From the NCBI RefSeq assembly GCF_000237325.1, contig NC_017542.1, positions 4,126,501-4,190,500 on the forward strand: a stretch of 64,000 nt of DNA, read 5' to 3'. Made by a program: the position numbers and the translations under genes. The notes under the pieces were generated by a model, which was not told the origin of the DNA, did not search any database, and saw only the letters and a program-made list of their open reading frames with translations. Origin of the DNA: Paenibacillus polymyxa M1 (GTDB lineage: Bacteria > Bacillota > Bacilli > Paenibacillales > Paenibacillaceae). Shown here piece by piece: positions 1 through 7,057 of the stretch; position 1 is the first letter of the stretch, and every line of letters starts with the position of its first letter.

Positions 1-481
1 GATTGACTTCAAGCTGCGTAATGTAAGGATTTATTGTATATCCCTTAGCTTTTAAGAGTTTTGTAAACAGTTTTTCAGTACTTCCCATTGATCTTAAGAG
101 ATCAAATTCTACTTGGCTAACTTCAAGGTTATATGTCTTTCTAACATCATTCTTTTCGCCTCTGTAGTTTTTCTCAAAATCGAAATAGACGGTATCTGTC
201 CACCTTAAATCTGTATAAATATGTGAAAAGTAACCTATAACAAAGTCCTTCCATTCTGGCCCCGCTTGCTTCAGTAAATATTCCTTGCACTTCTCCATGA
301 TCAATTCCTTGGCTGGTAATTTATCGTTATGTACGAGATGAGTCACACCTTTTTCTTCCCTGGATACCTTCCCTCTCATATGAATCGCATCCGGAGCAAT
401 ACTGCCTAATAAAAAATTGGGTGAGGGGTCATTAATAGAAAGGTTTTCTGAAATTGCAAAGTGTACCATAGGCCAAGGCAA
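1..481 (-). CDS. Zn-dependent phospholipase C-like hydrolase, 3' part outside window
   Basis: The N-terminal 160 residues of a protein of the zinc-dependent phospholipase C/S1-P1-like hydrolase family (Zn_dep_PLPC type). I chose the TTG at 481-479 because GGAGG lies 7 bases upstream at 489-493; a later ATG (469-467) has no ribosome site. Family-like motifs are PWPMVHFAI (residues 2-10), FLLGSIAPDAIHM (23-35), THLVH (47-51) and GYFSHIYTDLRW (83-94), giving a His/Asp-rich set of potential zinc ligands (H7, D31, H34, H48, H87, D91). The reading frame runs off the window's left edge. It is the last visible cassette of the array: its start lies 54 bp from repeat site 1. Substrate unknown; phospholipase activity is inferred from the family only. 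Confidence 0.75.
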   Translation of the reverse strand, partial: MPWPMVHFAISENLSINDPSPNFLLGSIAPDAIHMRGKVSREEKGVTHLVHNDKLPAKELIMEKCKEYLLKQAGPEWKDFVIGYFSHIYTDLRWTDTVYFDFEKNYRGEKNDVRKTYNLEVSQVEFDLLRSMGSTEKLFTKLLKAKGYTINPYITQLEVN

Positions 482-534
482 ATTAATTCCTCCTTTGATA
501 TTTCCTTCAATCATGAACTTGTCGGAATTTCAGT

Positions 535-643
535 TAACGTTCCTGTATTCATGACCCCCGAAGGGGTTGTCTGCTGAAATGCTTCCCTGAAATCTTCTCG
601 CAGACCAAGGCTCCAAAGGAGCCGCTGCTTGAATATTATGTTA
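535..643 (-). repeat. attC-like cloverleaf site 1 (long-loop type)
   Basis: The outer ends are TAAC (535-538) and GTTA (640-643), with inner complementary boxes TATTCA/TGAATA. Between them are three hairpins: CCCC-gaa-GGGG, GTCTGC...GCAGAC with a 24-base loop, and GGCTCC-aaa-GGAGCC. The hairpin sequences differ from those of the other eight sites, yet the three-stem layout is kept. This is the most diverged member. It separates the phospholipase-like cassette from the HTH cassette. Confidence 0.8.
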
Positions 644-664
644 TATGACGGAATCGCTTCTTCA

Positions 665-889
665 CTACTGGTTTTCTTCGGGTACATACTCAATTAAATC
701 TGATAATTTGCAGTTAAATGTATCGCATAGCTTGAATAAAGTTTCCAGCTTTGTTGTTTCTATATTCGTTTCCCTATACAACTTGTTGATTGAATTCCGA
801 CTTAAGCCCGATTTCGCCATCAATTCTGTTATATCATCTATTCGATGTTCTGCCATGAGTTCTCGTATATTGCACTTGATTACGTTCAT
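665..889 (-). CDS. Small Cro/CI-type HTH regulator
   Basis: A 74-residue protein consisting of one XRE-type helix-turn-helix. The recognition region is about residues 21-45 (LMAKSGLSRNSINKLYRETN) and the end DTFNCKLSDLIEY is typical of short single-domain Cro/CI regulators of Firmicutes (YozG-like). The start has a GGAGG-type site just upstream (about 895-900). It is divergent from the gene at 1043, and a promoter with an overlapping palindrome (980-1022) lies between them, so it probably controls that gene, itself, or both. It sits in the cassette bounded by sites 1 and 2, in the usual cassette orientation. DNA binding is a safe family inference; the target is not shown. Confidence 0.8.
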   Translation of the reverse strand: MNVIKCNIRELMAEHRIDDITELMAKSGLSRNSINKLYRETNIETTKLETLFKLCDTFNCKLSDLIEYVPEENQ

Positions 890-979
890 CTTTTCCCCTC
901 CATAATTCTATCTTATCTCCCATACCAGCAATCATCAACGAAAAGCGAAGTTTTAACTCTATAACGTCAAATATTCACC

Positions 980-1022
980 TTGCAATTAACTTTATAAGGT
1001 TATATAATAACTCTGTAGAGTT
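980..1022 (+). promoter_or_regulatory. Promoter with overlapping palindromic operator
   Basis: TTGCAA (980-985), a 17-base spacer and a perfect TATAAT (1003-1008) form a sigma-A promoter reading right. Directly after it, AACTCTGTAGAGTT (1009-1022) is a palindrome with 6-bp arms, placed where a bound repressor would block initiation. A similar half, AACTCTATAAC, lies near 955-965 on the HTH-gene side. The ribosome site GAGGAGG follows before the ATG at 1043. Binding by the divergent HTH protein is inferred. Confidence 0.65.
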
Positions 1023-1042
1023 AATTAGAGGAGGAATAACAT

Positions 1043-1453
1043 ATGATTAATACATTAGAATCATTAACAGAGCCGCTTATAAGAATACGTTTAGAATTAC
1101 TCTATACTGAGCTTCTGGAGTGTCATAAGGAGTACACTCAGCTTTCTTCGGAGACATATCAATATTTTAAAACGCTTCGTGATGCTTTGCCCGATCAACT
1201 TCAACATACGGTTTTTCTTTACGAAGACGCCCAAATTTCTCTACAATCCATCCTAGAAAGAAGTATCTACATACAAGGTTTCAAAGATGCTCTACAACTA
1301 TTTAGTGAATTGAAAATTCTAGTATTTAGAGGGTCATATGACCCTCTTTTTCTATTGTTCTTGATTCTGTCGTATAACGTTCTTGTATTCATGACCCAGC
1401 GCATGCTGGGTGTCCGGCGACTGCCGGAGCGAGGACGAATGTCCGATGCATGA
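1043..1453 (+). CDS. Small helical protein of unknown function, 3' end runs through terminator and repeat site
   Basis: Starts at ATG 1043 behind GAGGAGG. The first ~97 residues are helical and charged (LLYTELLECHKEYTQL, then FKDALQLFSELKIL) and loosely resemble DUF6809-type small proteins; I do not claim the family. After residue ~97 the frame runs through a strong terminator hairpin (1328-1352) and then through most of repeat site 2 before stopping at 1453. The last ~40 residues are therefore probably an accidental extension after loss of the native stop, and little full-length protein may be made. It is the only cassette gene in the array on the plus strand, and it carries its own promoter. 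Confidence 0.55.
   Translation: MINTLESLTEPLIRIRLELLYTELLECHKEYTQLSSETYQYFKTLRDALPDQLQHTVFLYEDAQISLQSILERSIYIQGFKDALQLFSELKILVFRGSYDPLFLLFLILSYNVLVFMTQRMLGVRRLPERGRMSDA
1328..1352 (+). terminator. Rho-independent terminator, inside the 3' end of the preceding frame
   Basis: AGAGGGTCATATGACCCTCT is a perfect 20-bp palindrome, followed by TTTTTCT. It lies within the open frame of the 1043 gene, about 100 bp before its stop, which suggests that the original stop codon was earlier. Confidence 0.75.
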
Positions 1454-1464
1454 ATATTATGTTA
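1375..1464 (-). repeat. attC-like cloverleaf site 2 (short type)
   Basis: TAAC at 1375-1378 and GTTA at 1461-1464 enclose the L-like boxes TATTCATG/CATGAATA. These differ from the common TATTCACG/CGTGAATA by a compensated base pair. The three internal hairpins are CCCAGC-gcat-GCTGGG, TCCGGC-gact-GCCGGA and GGAC-gaat-GTCC. Confidence 0.88.
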
Positions 1465-1487
1465 TCTGCTGTTTCTCACTTCTTTGA

Positions 1488-1976
1488 CTAAACAGTAAGC
1501 AAGTCTTTTAACGACCATTCATTATCATTTCCGTCTTTTGAAACAAACCAAATATGAGTGTATTTTTCTGGCTTGTATATCGCATTTTTATTTCTAAGAA
1601 AATCACTCATTCCGAATATAGGAGAAGCGTTCCTAATTAAAAGCGCTATTGGATATGCAGCATCATACTTCTCTATCTTTTTTTCCTTCTGTTTCAGTAG
1701 TTCATTAAGAACCTGAATATAGCTGGCTGAATTTTCTAATCCATGCATTTCCTCAGCCGATCTTCCAAATAACATTTTAGCTTCGTCGGCATCGTAGAAT
1801 AGGTGAGTTACTTCTAGACCTACTAATCCATCTTTTATGCTCTTTAAGATATAATCTGGACGCTCACGTCTCTCTATTACTTCTAAGTGATCTTCGCGAT
1901 TTAAATTATATAAATCTACAAAGATGCTAACGGCAGCTTCTTCTAAGGCAGATTTTTCATCATCATGATTTTTCAT
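1488..1976 (-). CDS. Cassette protein, possible PD-(D/E)XK-like fold, function unknown
   Basis: A 162-residue cytoplasmic protein without signal or membrane segment. The stretch ERPDYILKSIKDGLVGLEVT (about residues 38-57) has the spacing PD-x(n)-hydrophobic-E-hydrophobic-T seen in some restriction-endonuclease-like folds, where PD and E-x-K/T line the metal site. The lysine is replaced here, so the assignment is tentative. The rest (FYDADEAKMLFG, IEKYDAAYPIALLIRN, THIWFVSKDG) I do not recognise. Its start is 38 bp from site 3 and its stop 24 bp from site 2, leaving little room for a private promoter. Confidence 0.65.
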   Translation of the reverse strand: MKNHDDEKSALEEAAVSIFVDLYNLNREDHLEVIERRERPDYILKSIKDGLVGLEVTHLFYDADEAKMLFGRSAEEMHGLENSASYIQVLNELLKQKEKKIEKYDAAYPIALLIRNASPIFGMSDFLRNKNAIYKPEKYTHIWFVSKDGNDNEWSLKDLLTV

Positions 1977-2014
1977 TACTTCTCCCTCCCTAAATATATT
2001 TGAGAAATTGCAGA

Positions 2015-2128
2015 TAACGTTCCTGTATTCACGACCCAGCGAATGCTGGGTGTCCGGCTGCCTCTTCTTCCCCGTTATCCTCCCATGCCGGACCGAGGGC
2101 GTATGCCCGATGCGTGAATATTATGTTA
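2015..2128 (-). repeat. attC-like cloverleaf site 3 (long-loop type)
   Basis: TAAC at 2015-2018, GTTA at 2125-2128, inner boxes TATTCACG/CGTGAATA. The hairpins are CCCAGC-gaat-GCTGGG, TCCGGC...GCCGGA with a ~28-base pyrimidine-rich loop containing CTTCCCCG, and GGGC-gtat-GCCC. The same CTTCCCCG loop core recurs in sites 5 and 7. Confidence 0.9.
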
Positions 2129-2135
2129 TATGTAG

Positions 2136-2765
2136 TCATCTGACCTCATTGAATAAACTCACATATTCTTGCTCAATTATAAGAAGACCGTTCTTTATTA
2201 CTATTGTTTTGTAGTCACTTTCAAGATTCTCATGTTTCTCAAAAAGTTCAAATCCCATGATTGAAAATGGATCCGTCGAAGTTAATTTGCCCTTTAAAAC
2301 TTCTCTTAAACTAACAGGTGCTCCTAATTCTCTATAAGTTTGCACCATATTCAATCTATGTTTTTCCCAAATTTTCACTGAGAGATTTAGTAGAGGAGCG
2401 ATTTGTTCTCCATTGAATTTCCAACTGTCGTCATCCAACTCTACTTCGTCTTCCGGTAATATCAGATGTAAAATGATTTCATTGGATTGATACGTCCAAA
2501 ATAATCTTAAATGACTAAATTGATTCGACTGTAACAATACTTGTTTGTAATTATGTCTGACATGCTGATCAAATTCCAATTTAAACTTATCTGACAGTAG
2601 TTTAGAATTCCATGAGATAATTTCTTCAAGGTTATTATCTTCAGAATTCCAATAACCTGATTTAAAAGAAAAACATTCAAATATCGTTTCATAGATTTCT
2701 TGAGTAAAGTTAGCAGAGAAATAGTCATAGGGAAAGGAATACTGTATTGAGAAATATGTTGGCAT
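2136..2765 (-). CDS. Cassette protein of unknown function (209 aa)
   Basis: I start it at ATG 2765-2763 (MPTYFSIQYSF), which has CTAGGAGG upstream; the longer open frame only adds codons running through repeat site 4. The protein is soluble, acidic and aromatic-rich (FPYDYFSANF, LRLFWTYQSNEIILHLILPEDEVELDDDSW), suggesting an alpha/beta sensor or adaptor fold, but I recognise no family motif. Its stop is only 8 bp from site 3, and its start 31 bp from site 4, so it fills its cassette almost completely. No catalytic signature is visible. Confidence 0.7.
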   Translation of the reverse strand: MPTYFSIQYSFPYDYFSANFTQEIYETIFECFSFKSGYWNSEDNNLEEIISWNSKLLSDKFKLEFDQHVRHNYKQVLLQSNQFSHLRLFWTYQSNEIILHLILPEDEVELDDDSWKFNGEQIAPLLNLSVKIWEKHRLNMVQTYRELGAPVSLREVLKGKLTSTDPFSIMGFELFEKHENLESDYKTIVIKNGLLIIEQEYVSLFNEVR

Positions 2766-2795
2766 ACTTCCTCCTAGTTTTAAGATGATTACATA

Positions 2796-2884
2796 TAACG
2801 TTCCTGTATTCACGACCCAGCGAATGCTGGGTGTCCGGCAAATCCGGATCAAGGGCGTATGCCCGCAGCGTGAATATTATGTTA
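2796..2884 (-). repeat. attC-like cloverleaf site 4 (short type)
   Basis: TAAC at 2796-2799, GTTA at 2881-2884, boxes TATTCACG/CGTGAATA. The hairpins are CCCAGC-gaat-GCTGGG, TCCGG-caaat-CCGGA and GGGC-gtat-GCCC. The stop codon of the neighbouring 2877-3833 gene is formed by bases of this site. Confidence 0.9.
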
Positions 2885-3833
2885 TAGGTTTTGTGAATTC
2901 ATCAATTAAGCACTTCATTTGACTAGGGCTGCCACTCATTTTAATAGTATGAATCTTTTCTGAATTATCATAATGATATCTATAAATCACATCTTTGAGA
3001 TATAAGATTTCTTCGTTGCAAAGAAAAGAGAAGCTTCTATCTAAAACTGGCACGTATTCAGTAGTTAGAGTTCTTAAAACAATTTCTACTGAAAATCTCG
3101 GATCTTTACTACTTATATTTTTATCTGTCTTTAATAATTTTTCACATGCACCATATATATATTCTGCAAATAGATTTATGCTTTCAAAAGACTCGACTAT
3201 ATATTTCTTTTCAACTGTAAGCTTGTAGCCTTCAAATTTATATTTTTTTCTATAAATATCATCCGTTTTTCCAATTCGATGAACTAAAATATTTCGTCTA
3301 TCATGCATTTCTACGATTTTTTTCAGTTTGACCTCAGATAAATTAAAATCGATTTTAAATTTCTTTTTAAAATATTCGCTGACCTTTTGTATTCCTTGAT
3401 TTTGTATTCTTCTACACTCACTATTAATAATATTTGTATGTAAGCTTGATAGAGAGTCAAAAGAAAGAATCTCCCCTTGGGAGTATTCAATACGTTCATT
3501 CGTTTGAAATAAATCTTTACGAGTAGCAAATAATTCTTTTATCAAATCCATAAAAAAATTCTCTAAAATCGAGATTAAACGTATGAAAATTGTCTCTCTC
3601 AAAACTTGTGGTAACTCTATTTTCATAAGCTGGTCAAATTCTTGCTTGTTTGAGGAGATAGTTACTCGGAAGTTGTTTCCTTGCTCATAATAGATAGGGT
3701 CATTTTCTTTAATAAAACCTGCTTCAATCCTCTCCGAATTCCTTAATTTATTTTGCCAATATGAATTCACAGAGCCTGCGTATAGCAATTCGATTTTATG
3801 CATTTCTTCTTTGAAATTTTCGTAGGCTTTCAT
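2877..3833 (-). CDS. HEPN-domain-like cassette protein
   Basis: A 318-residue protein beginning at ATG 3833-3831 (MKAYENFKEEMHKIELLY), with GGAG 7 bases upstream; the longer frame only extends through site 5. Near residues 195-215 the sequence DRRNILVHRIGKTDDIY carries an R-x4-H motif (RNILVH), the hallmark of HEPN domains. It is preceded by long helices (LRETIFIRLISILENFFMDL), as in the MAE_28990/RiboL-PSP-type HEPN families. HEPN proteins are often RNases in toxin-antitoxin and antiphage systems; that function here is inference. The gene's TAA stop lies inside site 4, so insertion next to an attC-like end appears to supply the stop codon. Confidence 0.72.
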   Translation of the reverse strand: MKAYENFKEEMHKIELLYAGSVNSYWQNKLRNSERIEAGFIKENDPIYYEQGNNFRVTISSNKQEFDQLMKIELPQVLRETIFIRLISILENFFMDLIKELFATRKDLFQTNERIEYSQGEILSFDSLSSLHTNIINSECRRIQNQGIQKVSEYFKKKFKIDFNLSEVKLKKIVEMHDRRNILVHRIGKTDDIYRKKYKFEGYKLTVEKKYIVESFESINLFAEYIYGACEKLLKTDKNISSKDPRFSVEIVLRTLTTEYVPVLDRSFSFLCNEEILYLKDVIYRYHYDNSEKIHTIKMSGSPSQMKCLIDEFTKPIT

Positions 3834-3863
3834 AGCATTACTCCTAGTAAATTGAATTTTGCT

Positions 3864-3979
3864 TAACGTTCTTGTATTCAGGACGCTCGGCGAATGCCGA
3901 GTGTGTCCAGTTGCTTCTACTTCCCCGAAATTCCCCTGCTGGACCGAGGGCATATGCCCGATGCGTGAATATTATGTTA
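3864..3979 (-). repeat. attC-like cloverleaf site 5 (long-loop type)
   Basis: TAAC at 3864-3867, GTTA at 3976-3979. The first stem is CTCGGC-gaat-GCCGAG where other sites have CCCAGC/GCTGGG; the second is TCCAG...CTGGA with a long loop containing CTTCCCCG; the third is GGGC-atat-GCCC. The stem changes are compensated on both sides, although the L-like box has one mismatch. Confidence 0.88.
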
Positions 3980-4000
3980 TACGACGGTGAATTGAAACTA

Positions 4001-4513
4001 CTATCTATAAAGATCTTTATACATTTCTAAGTTTTGAATCTCTTGCTCATATCTCTTATAAAGCTGATTTTCTTCATAGTCATTGAGATAACCTAGCATC
4101 TCATTCAAACTTTCTATTCTTATCATAACCGACATATCTGCCAGGGCATTTGAGTTTATTATTGTTCTACGGTACTTCTCTAATTCAAGAAATCTTTCAA
4201 TTAATTCTTTGAACCCGCTTAGCGAATGTTCCTTAAAATCAAATTCTCTATTAAAGTCAATATTTTGAAGTTCATTTTTATAATCATTAATACCTTTTTG
4301 ACGTATTAATCTTGATGAATCCGCAGCGCGTTGCTGTGGACCAAATCGAAACTGATTTCTCCACTGGATTATGGTATTTTTAGGTACATTAAGTATGCTA
4401 CTGATTTCAGCTGGGATAAGATCTTTCTCAACACAATACTCATACATTATTTCTTTTAACTCTTTCCCCAGTTCCTTCTCCACTTGTAATTTATAATCAT
4501 TGTTTGTCATCAT
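4001..4513 (-). CDS. HTH cassette protein, terminase-small-subunit-like DNA binding
   Basis: A 170-residue protein. The ATG at 4513 is preferred because GAGGAG lies 8 bases upstream (4522-4527). Residues ~30-55 (LIPAEISSILNVPKNTIIQWRNQFRFG) form a helix-turn-helix of the kind in transposase and terminase-like proteins. The C-terminal half is long amphipathic helix (KELIERFLELEKYRRTIINSN, YEENQLYKRYEQEIQNLEMY), probably a coiled coil for oligomerisation. I see no catalytic domain. It is flanked by sites 5 and 6 with short spacers. It could be a regulator or a DNA-binding partner of an unknown system. Confidence 0.68.
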   Translation of the reverse strand: MMTNNDYKLQVEKELGKELKEIMYEYCVEKDLIPAEISSILNVPKNTIIQWRNQFRFGPQQRAADSSRLIRQKGINDYKNELQNIDFNREFDFKEHSLSGFKELIERFLELEKYRRTIINSNALADMSVMIRIESLNEMLGYLNDYEENQLYKRYEQEIQNLEMYKDLYR

Positions 4514-4552
4514 ATGAAACACTCCTCAAGAGTTATTCTACTCACTGTCGTA

Positions 4553-4642
4553 TAACGTTACTGTATTCACGACCTAGCGCATGCTGGGTGTCCGGCGAAT
4601 GCCGGACCCAGGACGAATGTCCGTAGTGTGAATATTATGTTA
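4553..4642 (-). repeat. attC-like cloverleaf site 6 (short type)
   Basis: TAAC at 4553-4556, GTTA at 4639-4642; here the outer end reads GTTAAGT, an exact match to the attC core GTTRRRY. The hairpins are CCTAGC-gcat-GCTGGG (one wobble or mismatch), TCCGGC-gaat-GCCGGA and GGAC-gaat-GTCC. Confidence 0.9.
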
Positions 4643-4697
4643 AGTGATGTTGATCATTTTTTGAGTTATTGAATCTTTTTATCAATAATGAGATTTA

Positions 4698-5453
4698 TTA
4701 AAATGCCGATAATACTTGCGAAACAATAATTTTTTTAGTTTCTGAATCCAAATCCAATATCTTTCCATCAAGCCACTTATCAGACTCTAATTTCTCGCTG
4801 TGATACGGGCTGCTCTCCCAGTTCTTTTTGGTGTGCAAACTATTAAACTCAACAGCAAAGAACCCTTCCCTTGGTTCATTTAAAATTAACTCATCATAGA
4901 ACCAACCAGAAATCTTTATCGAATTTAAATCCTTATAGTCTAGTTCAAAGTTAAATCCATAGTGAGTTTCATATCCTTCTTCGTCATATAAGTCATAGGC
5001 ATTTGAAGATTTAAGCACTTGTACAAGTGGATCAGTAGATTTTAAGAAATACCAGACTATATCAACAAATTCCTTACATCTTTCTTTTTCGGGTGGATCT
5101 GCATCATTATGCTCAATGTCATTTCGAATAGTAAGTAAGCTTTTCATCAAATATGGTCTTACTAATCCAAAATCTTCCAGAATCTCTAAGTATCCTTTGT
5201 TTCTCCATGAAGGATGAATACTTCTAAGATTATAAGAACGTTCTATCAACTGTAGTCTATGATTTAGTGCTCTTTTTAAATTAGCAATCCCATCTCCTAA
5301 TTCAAATTCTGTTGTTGCGTTATCTACTAAAGCTCTTGAGTATTCCCACATTTCATAAGGTCGTTCCCATTTATCATCTGGTAAAATAGTAGCCCATTGT
5401 GAATAATAGTCCCAATCAAAAATTGTTTTCGAAAGATATATAATGTTTTCCAT
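4698..5453 (-). CDS. HEPN-like cassette protein
   Basis: A 251-residue soluble protein, the second HEPN candidate in the array. A helical N-terminal half (IANLKRALNHRLQLIERSYNL, RPYLMKSLLTI) leads to RNDIEHNDADPP near residue 112, which contains R-x4-H (RNDIEH), the HEPN signature. The C-terminal half (FNFELDYKDLNSIKISGWF, EGFFAVEFNSL) looks beta-rich and is unknown. It resembles genes found in defence islands, but I see no antitoxin-like partner in the same cassette, which also holds 55 bp downstream and 79 bp upstream of noncoding DNA. RNase activity is inferred from the motif only. Confidence 0.68.
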   Translation of the reverse strand: MENIIYLSKTIFDWDYYSQWATILPDDKWERPYEMWEYSRALVDNATTEFELGDGIANLKRALNHRLQLIERSYNLRSIHPSWRNKGYLEILEDFGLVRPYLMKSLLTIRNDIEHNDADPPEKERCKEFVDIVWYFLKSTDPLVQVLKSSNAYDLYDEEGYETHYGFNFELDYKDLNSIKISGWFYDELILNEPREGFFAVEFNSLHTKKNWESSPYHSEKLESDKWLDGKILDLDSETKKIIVSQVLSAF

Positions 5454-5532
5454 CAGATGCTCCTCTACTCAATACAATAATGTCTTCTTAAGCTATAGAT
5501 TTCTCAGCTTATATCTTCCTGCCAATTTCACT

Positions 5533-5648
5533 TAACGTTCCCATATTTGCGACGCTTGGCGTATGCCAAGTGTGTCCGGCTGTCTCTGCTTCCCCGGAAT
5601 CCCTCTGCCGGACCGAGGGCGTATGCCCGATGCCTGAATATATTGTTA
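5533..5648 (-). repeat. attC-like cloverleaf site 7 (long-loop, diverged ends)
   Basis: TAAC at 5533-5536, GTTA at 5645-5648. The stems are CTTGGC-gtat-GCCAAG (compensated relative to site 3), TCCGGC...GCCGGA with a long loop containing CTTCCCCGGAATCCC, and GGGC-gtat-GCCC. The L-like boxes (TATTTGCG, CCTGAATA) pair imperfectly, so this site may recombine less well. Confidence 0.85.
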
Positions 5649-5838
5649 TATGTTGTTAAATTGGCGGACTTCGGAGCATCTACTCCCAAATTTCAATCCC
5701 ACTCTGCTTCCGCTTAGGAAGCATTCCTCGTCCGCTCTTCGCTCGTAACTTTCAATCCTTGATCCGCATAGGATCTACCTTCCGTTCTTTCCTGCTCTTA
5801 TCTATCCTTGTTCTTCCAAGCCGAATTTAATGATCTTA
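5649..5838 (-). other. Cassette without an ORF; possible structured RNA
   Basis: This 190-bp unit between sites 7 and 8 has no frame longer than about 15 codons on the cassette strand. It holds three short perfect hairpins: GGAG/CTCC (5673-5686), GCTTCC/GGAAGC (5706-5722) and GATCC/GGATC (5761-5775). ORF-less cassettes are known in integrons. It could encode a small RNA, carry a promoter, or be a decayed gene; the sequence does not decide between these. Confidence 0.45.
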
Positions 5839-5928
5839 TAACGTTCCTGTATTCACGACCCGACGCATGTTGGGTGTCCGGCGGATGCCGGACCCAGGGC
5901 GTACGCCCGCAGCGTGAATATTATGTTA
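5839..5928 (-). repeat. attC-like cloverleaf site 8 (short type)
   Basis: TAAC at 5839-5842, GTTA at 5925-5928, boxes TATTCACG/CGTGAATA. The hairpins are CCCGAC-gcat-GTTGGG (with G-T wobble), TCCGGC-ggat-GCCGGA and GGGC-gtac-GCCC. Confidence 0.9.
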
Positions 5929-5965
5929 ACTGATGTCAACGACTTCATGGTTAACTTACAAATCA

Positions 5966-6922
5966 CTACCTATATGTGCTCTTGGATTTAATGATATTTA
6001 TATCTGTTGCCTCGTACCCATAGTAGCTCAATATCTGGTAAATATCTCCCTCTTGTATATCTGATTTAGGGCCTATTATTATTTCGTTAATGATATTCTT
6101 CGCATACGCTTTAAAAGATAAGTCAAAAAACGATACAATTCTATTCCTATAAGCTTTAAATTGCAGGCCATTAGGAAATAGCACTGCCATATCGCCACTT
6201 AACAATGATTTATCTTCTACTTCATCATACCAATCTTCCCAGTTTGTATATTTATCTAATTCGTCATCAAAAACTATTCGCCATTCTGCCTCTTCCTTGA
6301 AAGAGGGATTTTTATATTTTATTGACTCTTGTATAAAGATCCTTGAAGATATTTCATGAAATACATCAATTGCGTAAGTTTCTCTAGAGAAAATTTTTTT
6401 TGTATCCCCCTCTGTAATTGCATGCAATACACTTTGTAATATATCTTTTGAATGCTTTCTAATCTTCTCAGAGGAGCTATTATTATTTTTCTCTGGGTAC
6501 TCAACTTGTAATAACTTTAGACTCTCCTCTTTATTGATTAATGTTTTTAAAGAGTCAATACTAAATCCAATAGATAAGCCATAACCATCGTCTGCGTAAC
6601 CTCTCCATTGGCTAAGTTTATCGCCTTCTTCAGAGAAACAAGCTACATAAAATAGTTCTTCACTTCTTTCTAACATTTTTTCTTTAATAGATTTAACAAT
6701 GAGTTCCAAGGATGTGACTTCGTCTAGTCCGTAAATCAATTGTCCTCTAAAAAATGAATGTTCTTTATATTGACGAACTATTTCTTCTCCAATGTATTCA
6801 AACAACCATTTTGTTTCTTTATAGTCGTTTGATTTAGAAATATCCGACAATCTTATTGTTTTATTTTTTATAATGTTCAAAAATGTATCATTACTACAGT
6901 AGTGATATAATGAATTGCTCAT
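5966..6922 (-). CDS. DUF2971 family protein
   Basis: A 318-residue cytoplasmic protein matching DUF2971. It begins LYHYCSNDTFLNIIKNKTIR with LSDISKSND, has the central block CFSEEGDKLSQWRGYADDGY followed by GLSIGF, and later FKEEAEWRIVF and IINEIIIGPKSD. DUF2971 proteins are often carried by phages, islands and defence clusters; their biochemical activity is not settled, and a fold related to ADP-ribosyltransferases has been suggested for similar proteins. The start is 30 bp from site 9 and the stop 38 bp from site 8, so it is a single-gene cassette read leftward like its neighbours. Confidence 0.82.
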   Translation of the reverse strand: MSNSLYHYCSNDTFLNIIKNKTIRLSDISKSNDYKETKWLFEYIGEEIVRQYKEHSFFRGQLIYGLDEVTSLELIVKSIKEKMLERSEELFYVACFSEEGDKLSQWRGYADDGYGLSIGFSIDSLKTLINKEESLKLLQVEYPEKNNNSSSEKIRKHSKDILQSVLHAITEGDTKKIFSRETYAIDVFHEISSRIFIQESIKYKNPSFKEEAEWRIVFDDELDKYTNWEDWYDEVEDKSLLSGDMAVLFPNGLQFKAYRNRIVSFFDLSFKAYAKNIINEIIIGPKSDIQEGDIYQILSYYGYEATDINIIKSKSTYR

Positions 6923-6951
6923 TTAAAACACCTCATTTCGTTGATTTCAGT

Positions 6952-7041
6952 TAACGTCCCTGTATTCACGACCCAGCGCATGCTGGGTGTCCGACGACTG
7001 TCGGACCAAGGGCGCATGCTCGCAGCGTGAATATTATGTTA
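6952..7041 (-). repeat. attC-like cloverleaf site 9 (short type)
   Basis: TAAC at 6952-6955, GTTA at 7038-7041, boxes TATTCACG/CGTGAATA. The first stem is CCCAGC-gcat-GCTGGG. The second is TCCGAC-gact-GTCGGA: against TCCGGC/GCCGGA elsewhere, both arms changed together and keep pairing. The third is GGGC-gcat-GCTC. Confidence 0.9.
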
Positions 7042-7057
7042 TCTGAAGTGCCGTTCT

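Noticed and set aside
511..693. Open frame of 60 codons on the minus strand over site 1
   Set aside because: It covers the cloverleaf and the end of the HTH gene in another frame; the palindromic sites lack stops in some frames. No ribosome site.
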